Below, piece by piece: positions 40,457 to 49,974 of a stretch of DNA of 64,000 bases. Position numbers and translations under genes: made by a program. Below the pieces are notes generated by a model. That model made no database searches. It was not told where the DNA came from and saw only the letters and a list, made by a program, of their open reading frames with translations. The stretch lies in contig NZ_FNOS01000004.1 of NCBI RefSeq assembly GCF_900107115.1, positions 266,023-330,022 of the forward strand, read 5' to 3'. The stretch is from Salimicrobium album (lineage in GTDB: Bacteria > Bacillota > Bacilli > Bacillales > Halobacillaceae). Within the stretch, counting starts at the first letter, position 1; every line of letters begins with the position of its first letter.

Positions 40457-41518
40457 ATGAGTGAAAAAAATACGGACTTTCTTATGGAGCTGCTGAACAC
40501 AGCCTCTCCTTCAAGCTATGAAATGCCGATTCAGAAAAAATGGATGGAGGCGATGAAACCTTACGCGGATGAAATCCGCACGGATCATGCGGGTAACGTG
40601 ATCGCCGTCAAGAACCCGGAAGCCGAAATGAAAGTGATGCTTGCCGGTCACTGTGATGAAATAGCGCTTGTAGTAAACAGAATCGATGAGGACGGATACG
40701 TATATATCGATAAAATGGGCGGCGTGAACCCGAAAGCGGCCATAGGAATGAAAGTGGATATCCTGGGCACACACGGCCGTCTCTCAGGCGTGATCGGAGT
40801 CAACGCTCAGCATCACGGTGGCATCAAGGGAGATTTTGACCTGAGCGATCTGTTCATTGACTGCGGGGCGAAATCAAGAGAGGAAGTCACTGAATATGTA
40901 CAGATCGGGGATCTTGCCGTTTATAGACGGACACCGGAAGTGATGATGGACAGGTACGTTACCGGACGGGGACTTGATAACAGAACCGGCCAGTATATCG
41001 TGGGAGAAGTGTTGCGGAGACTCCATCAGACGAATATCAATGTGGGAGTATATGCAGCCAGCACCGTAAATGAAGAAACGAATATGGGAGGAGCTTATTT
41101 CGCTGCAGCCGGAGTGGAACCTTCTATGGCTATCGCCTGCGACGTCACGTTCGCTACCGATTACCCGGGAGTAGATAAAAAAACACACGGGGACGTGGAG
41201 CTTGAGAAAGGCCCGGTGCTCGCCAAAGGAGCACCGATCAACCGGAATATTAATCAATTGCTTGAAAAAGCTGCCGGAGAGAAGGATATTTCTCTTCAAT
41301 ATGAACTTACGTCACGAGCTACCGGTACAGATGCCGATCGGATGAGGCTGACCGGGAAAGGCGTGCCTGTAAGTCTCGTTTCCCTTCCGCTAAGATATAT
41401 GCATTCGCCGGTCGAAACGGCCAGTCTTGAAGATATAGAGGAGTGCATTGAGCTTCTCGTGACCTTCATCAGTAATTTGAACGGCGAGGAGAGCCTTAAC
41501 CCGCTGGACTTAGTATGA
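40457..41518 (+). CDS. M42-family metallopeptidase
   Basis: A 353-residue M42 aminopeptidase (glutamyl aminopeptidase/endoglucanase family). These form tetrahedral dodecamers that trim peptides released by proteases. Metal ligands are visible in LAGHCDEIALVV (His, Asp), GRGLDNRTGQYI (Asp), STVNEETNMGGA (Glu-Glu) and ACDVTFATDYPG (Asp) plus the C-terminal RYMHSPVE (His). The usual TVQEEVGLRGA is altered to TVNEETNMGGA, but both acidic residues remain. Ribosome site AAAGGGGACGATG is weak but well placed. Confidence 0.9.
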   Translation: MSEKNTDFLMELLNTASPSSYEMPIQKKWMEAMKPYADEIRTDHAGNVIAVKNPEAEMKVMLAGHCDEIALVVNRIDEDGYVYIDKMGGVNPKAAIGMKVDILGTHGRLSGVIGVNAQHHGGIKGDFDLSDLFIDCGAKSREEVTEYVQIGDLAVYRRTPEVMMDRYVTGRGLDNRTGQYIVGEVLRRLHQTNINVGVYAASTVNEETNMGGAYFAAAGVEPSMAIACDVTFATDYPGVDKKTHGDVELEKGPVLAKGAPINRNINQLLEKAAGEKDISLQYELTSRATGTDADRMRLTGKGVPVSLVSLPLRYMHSPVETASLEDIEECIELLVTFISNLNGEESLNPLDLV

Positions 41519-41537
41519 ATTCAGATGATTTTCATTA

Positions 41538-41578
41538 AAACAAAGACGAGACCCGAATGCAGGGTCTCGTCTTTGTTT
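41538..41578. terminator. Bidirectional terminator between the M42 gene and the YteA-like gene
   Basis: A 17-bp perfect stem, AAACAAAGACGAGACCC with its complement, and a seven-base loop. Confidence 0.92.
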
Positions 41579-41586
41579 CGTATGAA

Positions 41587-41949
41587 TCATTCTTCTTCAT
41601 CCACGCGGATACGGGCAGTAGGCATCGCTTCGAGTCGTTCCACCGGAATGTCTTTGCCGGAAATTTCGCTTTTTCCATACGTACCTTTTTCAATCTTCTC
41701 AAGACCGTCCACTGCAGCCAGGTAACGCTCGCGTGCTGTGTCAAAAAGCGTCTGCTCTTTGGACTGTTCGTGCATTTCCGTACCGGAGTCGGCCGGATGG
41801 TCCTGGATAGACGAGATATCACCGGTGTTGTCTTTCGAATATTCTCCGTTTTCATATCCGTCGTGGTGACGTTCCATTTCTTCTTCCGCTTCTTCTTTGA
41901 TTTCGGTAAGGCGCTGTTTGAAGTGTTGCAGTTGTTCTTCGGATAGCAT
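41587..41949 (-). CDS. YteA/DksA-like protein without zinc-finger cysteines
   Basis: A 120-residue protein of the TraR/DksA superfamily, nearest in pattern to Bacillus YteA/YocK. A coiled coil (about 4-75) with the DHPADSGTEMHEQSKE motif precedes a zinc-finger-like segment YGKSEISGKDIPVERLEAMP. The positions that hold Cys in DksA are Ser here and no cysteine is present at all, so it cannot bind zinc in the usual way. YteA of B. subtilis is about twice as long. Function unknown; RNA polymerase secondary-channel binding is a possibility only. GGAGGATTATTTT ribosome site. Confidence 0.78.
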   Translation of the reverse strand: MLSEEQLQHFKQRLTEIKEEAEEEMERHHDGYENGEYSKDNTGDISSIQDHPADSGTEMHEQSKEQTLFDTARERYLAAVDGLEKIEKGTYGKSEISGKDIPVERLEAMPTARIRVDEEE

Positions 41950-41970
41950 AAAATAATCCTCCTTATAGAT

Positions 41971-42366
41971 TCACGCAGGAACGACACCGAGAGTGCAGCG
42001 GGATACGGACAGGTTATTACCGTCTTCGTCGGTGATCTCCACCGACCACACCATGGTACGACCGCCCCGGTGCACCGGTACTGCCTTTGCATATACCGTT
42101 CCGTCACGTTTACTTCTGATGTGGTTAGCGTTGATTTCGATGCCGAATACCTGCTGCTGTTCAGGGTCGATGTTCAGAAATCCTCCGATACTTGCTGCCG
42201 ATTCCGCCAGCGCAACGTTGGCGCCGCCGTGAAGAAAACCCATCGGCTGATGAGTCCGGTTATCCACAGGCATCGACATCTTCACCTGTTCCTTATCCGC
42301 TTCTATCAGTTCTATTCCAAGCGTTTCCATTAAAGTGTTTTTCAACATTTCTTTCATGACACTCAT
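41971..42366 (-). CDS. menI: Hotdog-fold thioesterase, probable DHNA-CoA hydrolase
   Basis: A 131-residue hotdog thioesterase of the PaaI/YuxO group. The active-site stretch is NRTHQPMGFLHGGANVALAES, with the catalytic Glu in the long helix, and NANHIRSKRDGTVYAKA follows. Placed beside menA and the men operon, it most likely hydrolyses 1,4-dihydroxy-2-naphthoyl-CoA, the step between MenB and MenA; the symbol menI rests on context. It lies downstream of menA on the same strand, separated by 134 bases with a GC-rich hairpin. Confidence 0.82.
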   Translation of the reverse strand: MSVMKEMLKNTLMETLGIELIEADKEQVKMSMPVDNRTHQPMGFLHGGANVALAESAASIGGFLNIDPEQQQVFGIEINANHIRSKRDGTVYAKAVPVHRGGRTMVWSVEITDEDGNNLSVSRCTLGVVPA

Positions 42367-42452
42367 TCCTTTCCAGTTTTCCCGTAATTTTTCCGTTCAA
42401 ACTTAAGAGTGAAAGCAGTGTTTCCGCGCACCCTTACTGATTACTATATATG

Positions 42453-42489
42453 AAGAAGAGGGGGTGCGGTAGTGCCCCCCCTCTTCTTT
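42453..42489. terminator. GC-rich hairpin between menA and menI
   Basis: AAGAAGAGGGGG pairs with CCCCCTCTTCTT. The leftward (menA) side has a poor T tail, so readthrough into menI is possible. Confidence 0.55.
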
Positions 42490-42500
42490 TTCTGCTTATT

Positions 42501-43439
42501 TTAAATCAGGGAAATGAGTAAGGACAGCCCGAGCAGCACCCCGTAGAAAGTGTTCGTCTGGGCGGTACCTTTCATAGCCGGCATCATATCCACCGGTGTC
42601 TTCTTCCCGGAGAAGCTTCTCACCGCTTTTTGAGCGTGAACGGCACTGAGAAGAGTGAGAAGAGACCACCATGGCAATAATCCGGTGATTATATAAATGA
42701 TTGTCAGCAGGTAAACGATGATAAAGTTCGCTGCCAGAAAAGTCACTGCCCCCTCGTGTCCGAGGAGAATGGCGAGTGTACGTCTGCCGTTCGTTTCATC
42801 TCCGACGCGGTCCCGGATATTATTAGCCATCATAATCGCTCCAATGCAGATGGCAACAGGAATGGAGATACCGAAAACGGCCCAGGTGACAACTTCCGTC
42901 TGGATGTAATAAGCGATACCTATGATGACAGGACCCATAAAAAACCCGGCTACCAGCTCACCAAATGGGGTATAAGCGATAGGGAGGGGGCCTCCGGTAT
43001 ACAAATACCCGACGAGCATGGAAGCAGAGCCTATAAGGGCGATCCACCATGAGGTGAGCATACATATATACACACCGAGAAGTACGGCGATGGCGAAGAA
43101 AGATAGTGCGAGATATAATACCGTTTTGGGATGGATGCCATCGCGTACGATCGTGCCTCCGATACCGACAGACTCTTCCGTGTCAAGCCCGCGGACGTAG
43201 TCATAGTATTCATTGAACATATTCGTGGCAGCCTGAATGAGTATAGAGGCGATCAGCATGGCTGCAAACAGCCCGAGAGCGATCGTGCCCTCTTTATGGA
43301 TGACGGCAAACATCGTTCCCACAAATACAGGAACGAAAGACGCAGTCAGGGTGTGGGGTCTCAGCAGACGCCACCACACATGGAAGCCGCTCCGTTCATT
43401 CAGAGAAGCCCGTACGTCATTTGTGGTTCCGGTGCTCAT
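42501..43439 (-). CDS. menA: 1,4-Dihydroxy-2-naphthoate polyprenyltransferase
   Basis: A 312-residue UbiA-family membrane prenyltransferase, which attaches the isoprenoid tail to 1,4-dihydroxy-2-naphthoate, giving demethylmenaquinone. The prenyl-diphosphate/Mg2+ motif is NMFNEYYDYVRGLD (N-x3-D type), the second is NNIRDRVGDETNGRRTL. Eight to nine membrane helices are predicted. The promoter TTGACA-N17-TAAACT lies on the minus strand at 43478-43506. Divergent from menF, the classical Bacillus arrangement. GGAGAGAAGCTTC is the ribosome site. Confidence 0.95.
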   Translation of the reverse strand: MSTGTTNDVRASLNERSGFHVWWRLLRPHTLTASFVPVFVGTMFAVIHKEGTIALGLFAAMLIASILIQAATNMFNEYYDYVRGLDTEESVGIGGTIVRDGIHPKTVLYLALSFFAIAVLLGVYICMLTSWWIALIGSASMLVGYLYTGGPLPIAYTPFGELVAGFFMGPVIIGIAYYIQTEVVTWAVFGISIPVAICIGAIMMANNIRDRVGDETNGRRTLAILLGHEGAVTFLAANFIIVYLLTIIYIITGLLPWWSLLTLLSAVHAQKAVRSFSGKKTPVDMMPAMKGTAQTNTFYGVLLGLSLLISLI

Positions 43440-43477
43440 GAAGCTTCTCTCCTTTAATCATTAGTAATAACATACTA

Positions 43478-43506
43478 AGTTTAGGCAAATCAGCAGGTAG
43501 TGTCAA
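43478..43506 (-). promoter_or_regulatory. Sigma-A promoter of menA
   Basis: On the minus strand TTGACA (43501-43506), 17-base spacer, TAAACT (43478-43483). Confidence 0.8.
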
Positions 43507-43594
43507 TCTTTGTAACCCGCTGCCATATGGAGGGAGGGGATAGTGTATGAACTGCTGCGAAAGTTCTTTTTTCCACCGGCTGTCAACAGATTTC

Positions 43595-43623
43595 TTGAAG
43601 CCTAAGTAAAAAGAGAATAAAAT
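43595..43623 (+). promoter_or_regulatory. Sigma-A promoter of the men operon
   Basis: TTGAAG (43595-43600), 17-base spacer, TAAAAT (43618-43623), 44 bases before the menF start. Confidence 0.65.
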
Positions 43624-43666
43624 AGAGAAAGATATGAAAGCTGTCCCCCGGGATAGGAGGAGAAAA

Positions 43667-45067
43667 ATGCTACAAGTGAAAACTTTTCAAACAGAGGATA
43701 AATTACGCAATGTGCATGAGGAGGCCCGGATGAACGATGAGCCGCTCCTGATGAGTATTACAGAAAGAATAGACCCGCTAGACCCTTTTTCTTTTTTTGA
43801 ACAGGGAAAGCAGGTGGATATGCACCGTCATTTCTGGAAAAGTGCGGAAGAAGATTTCACCCTTGTCGGTATCGGAAGCGCTGTACGGATATCGAAAGAA
43901 GGAGAAGGACGTTTTCAGGAGACTGAGCAGGAGCTGTTCGACTGGCGAAAGAGTGTCCGGCAGTGGAATCCTTACAATAAGAAAGGAACCGGTACGGTAG
44001 CTCTCGGAGGATTCGGCTTCCGCCCTGAATCGGGCGGGGAAGAACCCTGGCAGGAATTCCCGAACAGCAGCATGACGATTCCTGAGTTCCTTTTGACCAA
44101 TGATGCGGAAGGTTCTTTTCTGACGACGAATTATCTCGTTTCGCCGGAGGAGGACGTCGAAACGATTATATGCCGGATGGAAGAAGATAAGGAGAGACTG
44201 CAGACTTCCGACTCTTCCGGTGACACGGAAACCGGTGTCCGTCTTGAGAAAATCGAAGAGGTGCGTCCGAAAGAATGGAAGCAGTCGATCGCCGACGCCA
44301 CTGCTGAACTGAAAGCAGGCACTCTTTCGAAAGTGGTGCTGGCACGGGAAGTCCGCCTGACGTTCGACTCCGAAGCCTCGATTACGAAAGTGCTGAAGGA
44401 TCTTTCCGACATGCAGAACTCGAGTTACGTGTTCGCGTTTGAACACGGCGGCTCCTATTTCGTCGGGGCTACACCGGAGCGGCTGGTGAAAGTCGAGGAC
44501 GATGAGCTGTTTTCGGCCTGTCTGGCCGGCACGACGAAGCGCGGGAGTAGCGAGGAGGAAGATGAGACACTCGGTCTTGCTTTACTCAACGACCAGAAGA
44601 ACCGTCTGGAACATGACTATGTCGTTCAGATGATCCGGGGTGCCGTGGAGAATTACTCCGTAAACGTAGAGATTCCGGAAGCACCGTCATTATATAAACT
44701 TAGAAACCTGCAGCACTTGTATACGCCGGTGAAAGCGAAACTGAAGGAAGGGTACTCCCTTCTTGATGTAGTGAAAGATCTTCATCCGACTCCAGCTCTC
44801 GGGGGGCTCCCGCAAAAAGAAGCCGTTACCTATATCAGCCTCCACGAAGTGATGAACCGCGGGTGGTATGCAAGTCCGGTCGGGTGGATCGATGGCGGAA
44901 GGAATGGGGAATTCGCTGTTGCTATCCGTTCTGCTCTCATACGGGGAGATAAAGCTTCTCTGTTCGCCGGATGCGGCGTAGTAGAGGATTCGAAGCCGGA
45001 AGAAGAATATGAAGAGACGAAAGTGAAGCTGAAACCGATGCTTGCAGTTTTAGGAGGGGAAGAATGA
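43667..45067 (+). CDS. menF: Menaquinone-specific isochorismate synthase
   Basis: A 466-residue chorismate-using enzyme that converts chorismate to isochorismate, the entry into menaquinone synthesis. The C-terminal catalytic half shows SKVVLAREVRLTF (catalytic Lys), FVGATPERLVKV, CLAGTTKRGSS and HPTPALGGLPQKEA, all MenF/EntC landmarks, and the Mg2+ Glu near the C terminus. The ATG at 43667 follows AGGAGGAG; an in-frame ATG at 43634 has no site. The stop overlaps menD (ATGA). Confidence 0.95.
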   Translation: MLQVKTFQTEDKLRNVHEEARMNDEPLLMSITERIDPLDPFSFFEQGKQVDMHRHFWKSAEEDFTLVGIGSAVRISKEGEGRFQETEQELFDWRKSVRQWNPYNKKGTGTVALGGFGFRPESGGEEPWQEFPNSSMTIPEFLLTNDAEGSFLTTNYLVSPEEDVETIICRMEEDKERLQTSDSSGDTETGVRLEKIEEVRPKEWKQSIADATAELKAGTLSKVVLAREVRLTFDSEASITKVLKDLSDMQNSSYVFAFEHGGSYFVGATPERLVKVEDDELFSACLAGTTKRGSSEEEDETLGLALLNDQKNRLEHDYVVQMIRGAVENYSVNVEIPEAPSLYKLRNLQHLYTPVKAKLKEGYSLLDVVKDLHPTPALGGLPQKEAVTYISLHEVMNRGWYASPVGWIDGGRNGEFAVAIRSALIRGDKASLFAGCGVVEDSKPEEEYEETKVKLKPMLAVLGGEE

Positions 45068-46809
45068 GTTATACGGAGGATCTCTCACGTTACATCACCC
45101 ATTTCATCGATCAACTTACTTTATCCGGAGTGAAACATGCCGTAATATCACCGGGGTCGCGTTCGACACCGCTCGCGATTACGGCAGCCGAATCCGGAGG
45201 TGTGAAGCACTGGATCCAGCTGGATGAACGTTCCGCTGGATTTTTTGCAGTCGGACTTGCAAAGGAGAAGCAGGAACCTGTAGCCCTTATTTGTACCTCC
45301 GGGACAGCTGCTGCCAACTATTACCCGGCTGTGATTGAAGCCTTCTACAGCCGGGTGCCGCTGATTCTGCTTACGGCAGACCGTCCGCATGAACTGAGGG
45401 ATGTAGGTGCCCCGCAGTCCATAGACCAGAATAATATGTACGGGTCCTACACGAAATGGTTTCATGACATGATGATTCCGGAAGCGGGTATGGAAATGTA
45501 TGCCAGGAAACAGGCGGCCCGGTCTGTAGAGGAATCTCTGAGAAACCATCCAGGTCCTGTGCAGCTGAACTTCCCTTTAAGAGAGCCGCTCATGCCTGAT
45601 TTCAGTCTCTCCGGTCTGTGGAGAGGAGAGCGGACTTTCTCTCCGTTCACCCGGGGCAAATTGAGAGTGGAGGAGGGTGAACTGCAACGGCTTGCCGGTC
45701 GCTTCCGAAAACGCGGTAAGGGAGTAATCGTCTGCGGCCCGCAGACAGACTCTTCGCTCGTACCGGCAATTGAAAAGCTCGCAAAAGCGCTGGACGTCCC
45801 TGTCTTCGCCGATCCGTTGTCCCAGCTTCGTACTGCCGGGTTTTCGGAAGAGTACATTATTACGCATTATGATTCCCTCCTCCGTTCGGAAAGGTTCAAC
45901 GCCCTGCTGCTCGAAGCCGATTATGTTGTGAGATTCGGGGCGATGCCCGTCTCAAAAGCGTATTTGAAATGGGTGCAGCGTGCCGGGGACACAGAAATGT
46001 TCGTCGTTGACAGCGACTCCGGGTATCGCGACCCATCCGGAGTAGCGGGTGAATTCATATGGAGTGACCCCATCGCGTTCTGTGAGGATATTCTTCCTTT
46101 CATCGAAACACCGGAAGATAGCTGGAGAGAGTTTCTGAAAAGTCTGGATGAACTTGCAGCCGAGACGATGTTCCATAAAGAAGAGGAGGGATTGTACGAA
46201 GGGGATGCCGTACATGATCTGGCCCCTCTTCTCCGGAAAAATTCCGTTTTGTTCGTCGGAAACAGTATGCCGATCAGGGATGTCGACACGTTTTTCCCCG
46301 CTTTGGATACAAACGTCTCCATCCTTGCGAACCGCGGAGCTAACGGAATCGACGGGGTGACATCGGCGGCGGCCGGCACAGCTGCCTCCGGTCGTGCCGT
46401 GACCCTGCTGACGGGTGATGTTTCCTTCTTCCATGATATGAACGGGCTTCTCGCTGTGAAACAGTATGACCTCGATTTGACGATTGTAGTGTTCAACAAC
46501 AACGGCGGGGGAATCTTTTCCTATCTTCCTCAGGCCGGGCAGACGGAACATTATGAAGCGCTTTTCGGTACGCCGCTTGATATAAATCTTGAGGAGGCAA
46601 CCCGGATGTACGGCGGCTCTCACCGGCGGGTGGAAGAAAGGGAAGGCTTCATAGCGGCAGTGCAGGAAGCTCAGGCCGAGAAAGGTCTTTCAGTCGTGGA
46701 AGCCGCAGTGTCACGGGAAGATCACGTTGCCAATCACCGGAATAAGTGGAGCAGTCTCGACAGACAGATAGCCGGGAAGGTGCAGGAATATGTACATCAC
46801 CGTCCGTGA
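45064..46809 (+). CDS. menD: SEPHCHC synthase MenD
   Basis: A 581-residue thiamine-diphosphate enzyme joining isochorismate and 2-oxoglutarate to give SEPHCHC. N terminus VKHAVISPGSRSTPLAITAA contains the Glu/Ser active-site region; TSGTAAANYYPAVIEA and the ThDP-binding GDVSFFHDMNGLL then NNNGGGIFSYLPQ (GDG-type motif) are intact. Its ATG overlaps the menF stop by four bases and its 3' end overlaps menH by 20 bases, both signs of translational coupling within the operon. Confidence 0.96.
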   Translation: MSYTEDLSRYITHFIDQLTLSGVKHAVISPGSRSTPLAITAAESGGVKHWIQLDERSAGFFAVGLAKEKQEPVALICTSGTAAANYYPAVIEAFYSRVPLILLTADRPHELRDVGAPQSIDQNNMYGSYTKWFHDMMIPEAGMEMYARKQAARSVEESLRNHPGPVQLNFPLREPLMPDFSLSGLWRGERTFSPFTRGKLRVEEGELQRLAGRFRKRGKGVIVCGPQTDSSLVPAIEKLAKALDVPVFADPLSQLRTAGFSEEYIITHYDSLLRSERFNALLLEADYVVRFGAMPVSKAYLKWVQRAGDTEMFVVDSDSGYRDPSGVAGEFIWSDPIAFCEDILPFIETPEDSWREFLKSLDELAAETMFHKEEEGLYEGDAVHDLAPLLRKNSVLFVGNSMPIRDVDTFFPALDTNVSILANRGANGIDGVTSAAAGTAASGRAVTLLTGDVSFFHDMNGLLAVKQYDLDLTIVVFNNNGGGIFSYLPQAGQTEHYEALFGTPLDINLEEATRMYGGSHRRVEEREGFIAAVQEAQAEKGLSVVEAAVSREDHVANHRNKWSSLDRQIAGKVQEYVHHRP

Positions 46810-47581
46810 GCGTTCCTACTGGGTGGAAGATGAAGGAACAGGACCGGTCCTCTGCTTTCTACACGGTTTTACGGGCAGCACGTCCATATGGAAAGAAGTA
46901 AGAAAGTTTTTTCCTGAGTTCCGGTTAGTACTGATCGATTTGCCGGGACATGGAAAAACGGGGGATCTCGGTCCTGTCTCCATGGAGAAGGCTGTGCATG
47001 ATCTGGAAATGATTTTTCAAAGACTGGAAGTGACCAGGGTCTCTCTGCTCGGCTATTCCATGGGAGGGAGAACCGCTTTATGTTTTGCGGAACGCTTCCC
47101 TCATCTTATAGACCGGCTGATTCTTGAAAGTGCTTCTCCCGGACTTTCCTCCCGGGAAGAAAGGGAAGAACGCATCCGTAAAGATAAAAAAGTGATAGCG
47201 CTTTTGCAAAACAGCGGAATCGAGGGCTTTACCGATAAATGGGAATCCCTCCCTCTCTTCGAAACGATAGCTTCCCTGCCCGGACACCGGCAGCAGAAGC
47301 TGAGAGAGGAACGTCTCGATAACGATATCGACGGACTTGTCCATTCTCTGGAAGGGATGGGCACCGGAGTTCAGCCTTCCATGTGGGACTCCCTCTCTTT
47401 TCTTATGTTTCCGGTATGTCTTATTGCCGGAGGAGAAGATAAGAAGTATGTGGCAATCAACGAAAGAATGGCCGGTCGCTTCCCGGATGCACAGCTCTGC
47501 GTAATAGAAGGGGCCGGACACATCCCTCACCTGGAAAAACCGGAGATTTTCTCTGAAATCACCCGTTCATTCGTGATATAA
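46790..47581 (+). CDS. menH: SHCHC synthase MenH (alpha/beta hydrolase)
   Basis: A 263-residue alpha/beta hydrolase that eliminates pyruvate from SEPHCHC to form SHCHC. The nucleophile Ser is in LLGYSMGGRTALCFA, oxyanion region FLHGFTGSTS, the acid Asp in AGGEDKKY and the His in GAGHIPHLEKPE. It starts inside the menD 3' end. Length and position in the men operon make the assignment firm, although MenH is easily confused with other hydrolases when isolated. Confidence 0.93.
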   Translation: MYITVRERSYWVEDEGTGPVLCFLHGFTGSTSIWKEVRKFFPEFRLVLIDLPGHGKTGDLGPVSMEKAVHDLEMIFQRLEVTRVSLLGYSMGGRTALCFAERFPHLIDRLILESASPGLSSREEREERIRKDKKVIALLQNSGIEGFTDKWESLPLFETIASLPGHRQQKLREERLDNDIDGLVHSLEGMGTGVQPSMWDSLSFLMFPVCLIAGGEDKKYVAINERMAGRFPDAQLCVIEGAGHIPHLEKPEIFSEITRSFVI

Positions 47582-47635
47582 TGCCAATTGGGTAATACAT
47601 TCTATACAATTTACATAATAAAAGGAGGACTTTTC

Positions 47636-48454
47636 ATGTCTGTGAATTGGGTTCAGGAACATGAATATGAAGAAATTCTGTATGAAACATATGGTGGAAT
47701 CGCAAAAATCACCATTAACCGTCCGGAAGTGAGGAACGCGTTCACCCCGCTTACCGTCCGGGAACTGATTGACGCATTCACACGGGCCCGTGACAATTCG
47801 AACGTGGGAGTTATCGTACTTGCAGGAGCCGGAGGCGCCGCTTTCTGTGCAGGTGGTGACCAGAGCGTACGCGGCCACGGCGGATATGTCGGAACCGATG
47901 AAGTGCCTCGTCTGAACGTACTGGATCTTCAGCGTCTGATCCGTGTCATTCCAAAACCGGTGGTAGCTATGGTGTCGGGATACGCAATCGGTGGAGGGCA
48001 CGTACTGCATGTCGTATGTGACTTGACGATTGCCGCTGACAACGCAGTTTTCGGTCAGACAGGACCGAAAGTGGGAAGCTTTGACGCAGGATACGGGGCA
48101 GGACTTCTGGCTCGCATCGTCGGTCATAAGAAAGCCCGCGAAATCTGGTATCTGTGCCGTCAGTACTCGGCCGAGGAAGCAGAAAAAATGGGCCTCGTAA
48201 ATACGGTCGTCCCGCTTGAACAGCTGGAAGAAGAAACGCTCCAGTGGTGTAAAGAGATGCTTGAGAAATCTCCGACAGCCCTTCGTTTCCTCAAAGCCTC
48301 TTTCAATGCTGACACCGACGGTCTTGCCGGACTTCAGCAAATGGGCGGAGACGCAACGCTATTGTACTATACGACCGAGGAAGCGAAAGAAGGACGCGAT
48401 GCGTTCAAGGAAAAACGCAAGCCTGACTTCGATCAATTCCCGCGTTTCCCATAA
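47636..48454 (+). CDS. menB: 1,4-Dihydroxy-2-naphthoyl-CoA synthase
   Basis: A 272-residue crotonase-fold enzyme that closes the second ring on o-succinylbenzoyl-CoA. Motifs: oxyanion-hole [32 protein letters not shown], and [17 protein letters not shown] with the catalytic Asp/Ser region; the C-terminal [16 protein letters not shown] is specific for MenB. The ATG at 47636 follows AAAGGAGGAC; the longer frame is rejected. A small hairpin separates it from menE. Confidence 0.97.
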   Translation: MSVNWVQEHEYEEILYETYGGIAKITINRPEVRNAFTPLTVRELIDAFTRARDNSNVGVIVLAGAGGAAFCAGGDQSVRGHGGYVGTDEVPRLNVLDLQRLIRVIPKPVVAMVSGYAIGGGHVLHVVCDLTIAADNAVFGQTGPKVGSFDAGYGAGLLARIVGHKKAREIWYLCRQYSAEEAEKMGLVNTVVPLEQLEEETLQWCKEMLEKSPTALRFLKASFNADTDGLAGLQQMGGDATLLYYTTEEAKEGRDAFKEKRKPDFDQFPRFP

Positions 48455-48461
48455 GTAAAGG

Positions 48462-48489
48462 AAAGAGCGTCTGTTGCAGGCGCTCTTTT
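48462..48489 (+). terminator. Intra-operon hairpin between menB and menE
   Basis: AAAGAGCGTCTG pairs with CAGGCGCTCTTT around TTG, with only a short TTTT tail. Probably an attenuator or mRNA 3' end protector rather than a full stop. Confidence 0.6.
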
Positions 48490-48522
48490 GTGCGTATGAA
48501 TTTATTGAGAGGAGCGAGTTGT

Positions 48523-49974
48523 ATGACGACGATGCCGCATTGGCTCAGTAAACAGGCTTTTCTGCAGCCGGAGTACCCTGCCGTCGACTTCCCGGACGGT
48601 TCCTGCATTACATTTGCAGAGCTTGAGGAAAGGTGTAAACGTAAAGCGGCAGCTCTTTCTTTTCATGGAGTGAAGGAAAAAGACCACATAGCGATTCTTT
48701 CTTCGAACCGCGTCTCCTTTATCGAGTCGGTATTTGCTCTCAGCTATCTGGGAGCAAGAGCTGTTCTTTTGAACACCCGGCTCACGATCAGGGAACTGGA
48801 TTATCAGATTCACGATGGAGATGTGAAGGCGATCATTTATGAGGCGGCTCAGGAAGAGAAAGTGGAAGCGCTGACCGCCGGGGATGTATCGCCTCTGCCA
48901 TTTCACACTCTCACCGGCGATTACACGATGCCGGAGATGAAAGAGCGGATCGATCTGGAGGATGTTTTCACATTAATGTACACTTCGGGGACGACCGGGG
49001 CTCCGAAAGCCGTCCTTCACACCTACGGTAATCACTGGCACAGCGCCATCAGCTCCGCCCTGAACCTCGGAATGGAACGGGGGGATAAGTGGATTTTGAA
49101 TTTACCGATGTTCCACGTAAGCGGATTTTCCACTCTGATGAAAGGTGTCATTTACGGAATGACCATAGAGCACCATGCCCGTTTTGATGCGCAGGAAGTA
49201 GTGGAGAGCATTAAACAAAGAGGGGCCACGATGGTCTCCGGTGTTTCCGTGATGCTCGAGGAGCTTGTGGAAGTGTTCGACCGTGACGATATCCCCGGTT
49301 CTTTTCGCTGTTTCCTGCTTGGCGGAGGTCCTGCTACAGAGAAATTGCTGAACCGGGCGGCCTCGCTCGGGATTCCGGTATTTCAGACGTACGGGATGAC
49401 GGAAACTACTTCTCAGATTGCAACGCTCGCTCCGGCTGATGCCACAAGGAAGCTCGGTTCTGCAGGGAAAGCCCTAGCTACAGCTTCTCTTCACATCAAT
49501 GCAGCGGAGGGGGAGATCGGCGAGATTCTTGTGGCGGGGCCGATGGTGTCCGGAGGGTATTATAAACGCGATCGGGAGGAAGGACTCCTGTTCGCCACCG
49601 GAGACATGGGTTACTTCGACGAAGAAGGCTTCCTGTATCTTGCCGGGCGTAAAAAAGAAATGATCATCTCGGGCGGGGAGAATATTTATCCGGCAGAGAT
49701 CGAGAACGTACTCGTGCAGGTGCCCGGAGTGTCGGGGGCGGCTGTCACCGGCATGAAAGATGAGAAATGGGGTGAGGTTCCCGCGGCTTTTCTCACCGGG
49801 AAAGATATAAAAAGGGATGAGATACTGCAATACTGCGAAAGACACCTGGCGCGTTATAAGCATCCGGCATATGTATACCGGGTGGCCGAGCTCCCTCGAA
49901 ACGCTTCGAATAAAGTGCTGAAGTATAAGCTTACGGAAATGGTGAAAGCGGGGGAGTGCGATGAAATTGAATAA
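48523..49974 (+). CDS. menE: o-Succinylbenzoate-CoA ligase
   Basis: A 483-residue acyl-CoA synthetase that activates o-succinylbenzoate with ATP and CoA. The AMP-binding signature is LMYTSGTTGAPKAVLHT, followed by YGMTETTSQI, TGDMGYFDEEGFLYLAGR and the catalytic Lys near the end in ASNKVLKYKL. The ATG 48523 follows AGAGGAGCG. It overlaps menC by 14 bases. In pathway order it acts before MenB. Confidence 0.95.
   Translation: MTTMPHWLSKQAFLQPEYPAVDFPDGSCITFAELEERCKRKAAALSFHGVKEKDHIAILSSNRVSFIESVFALSYLGARAVLLNTRLTIRELDYQIHDGDVKAIIYEAAQEEKVEALTAGDVSPLPFHTLTGDYTMPEMKERIDLEDVFTLMYTSGTTGAPKAVLHTYGNHWHSAISSALNLGMERGDKWILNLPMFHVSGFSTLMKGVIYGMTIEHHARFDAQEVVESIKQRGATMVSGVSVMLEELVEVFDRDDIPGSFRCFLLGGGPATEKLLNRAASLGIPVFQTYGMTETTSQIATLAPADATRKLGSAGKALATASLHINAAEGEIGEILVAGPMVSGGYYKRDREEGLLFATGDMGYFDEEGFLYLAGRKKEMIISGGENIYPAEIENVLVQVPGVSGAAVTGMKDEKWGEVPAAFLTGKDIKRDEILQYCERHLARYKHPAYVYRVAELPRNASNKVLKYKLTEMVKAGECDEIE

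Noticed and set aside
47567..48340. 257-codon leftward frame over menB
   Set aside because: Antisense shadow of menB with no ribosome site; composition is that of a reversed coding strand.
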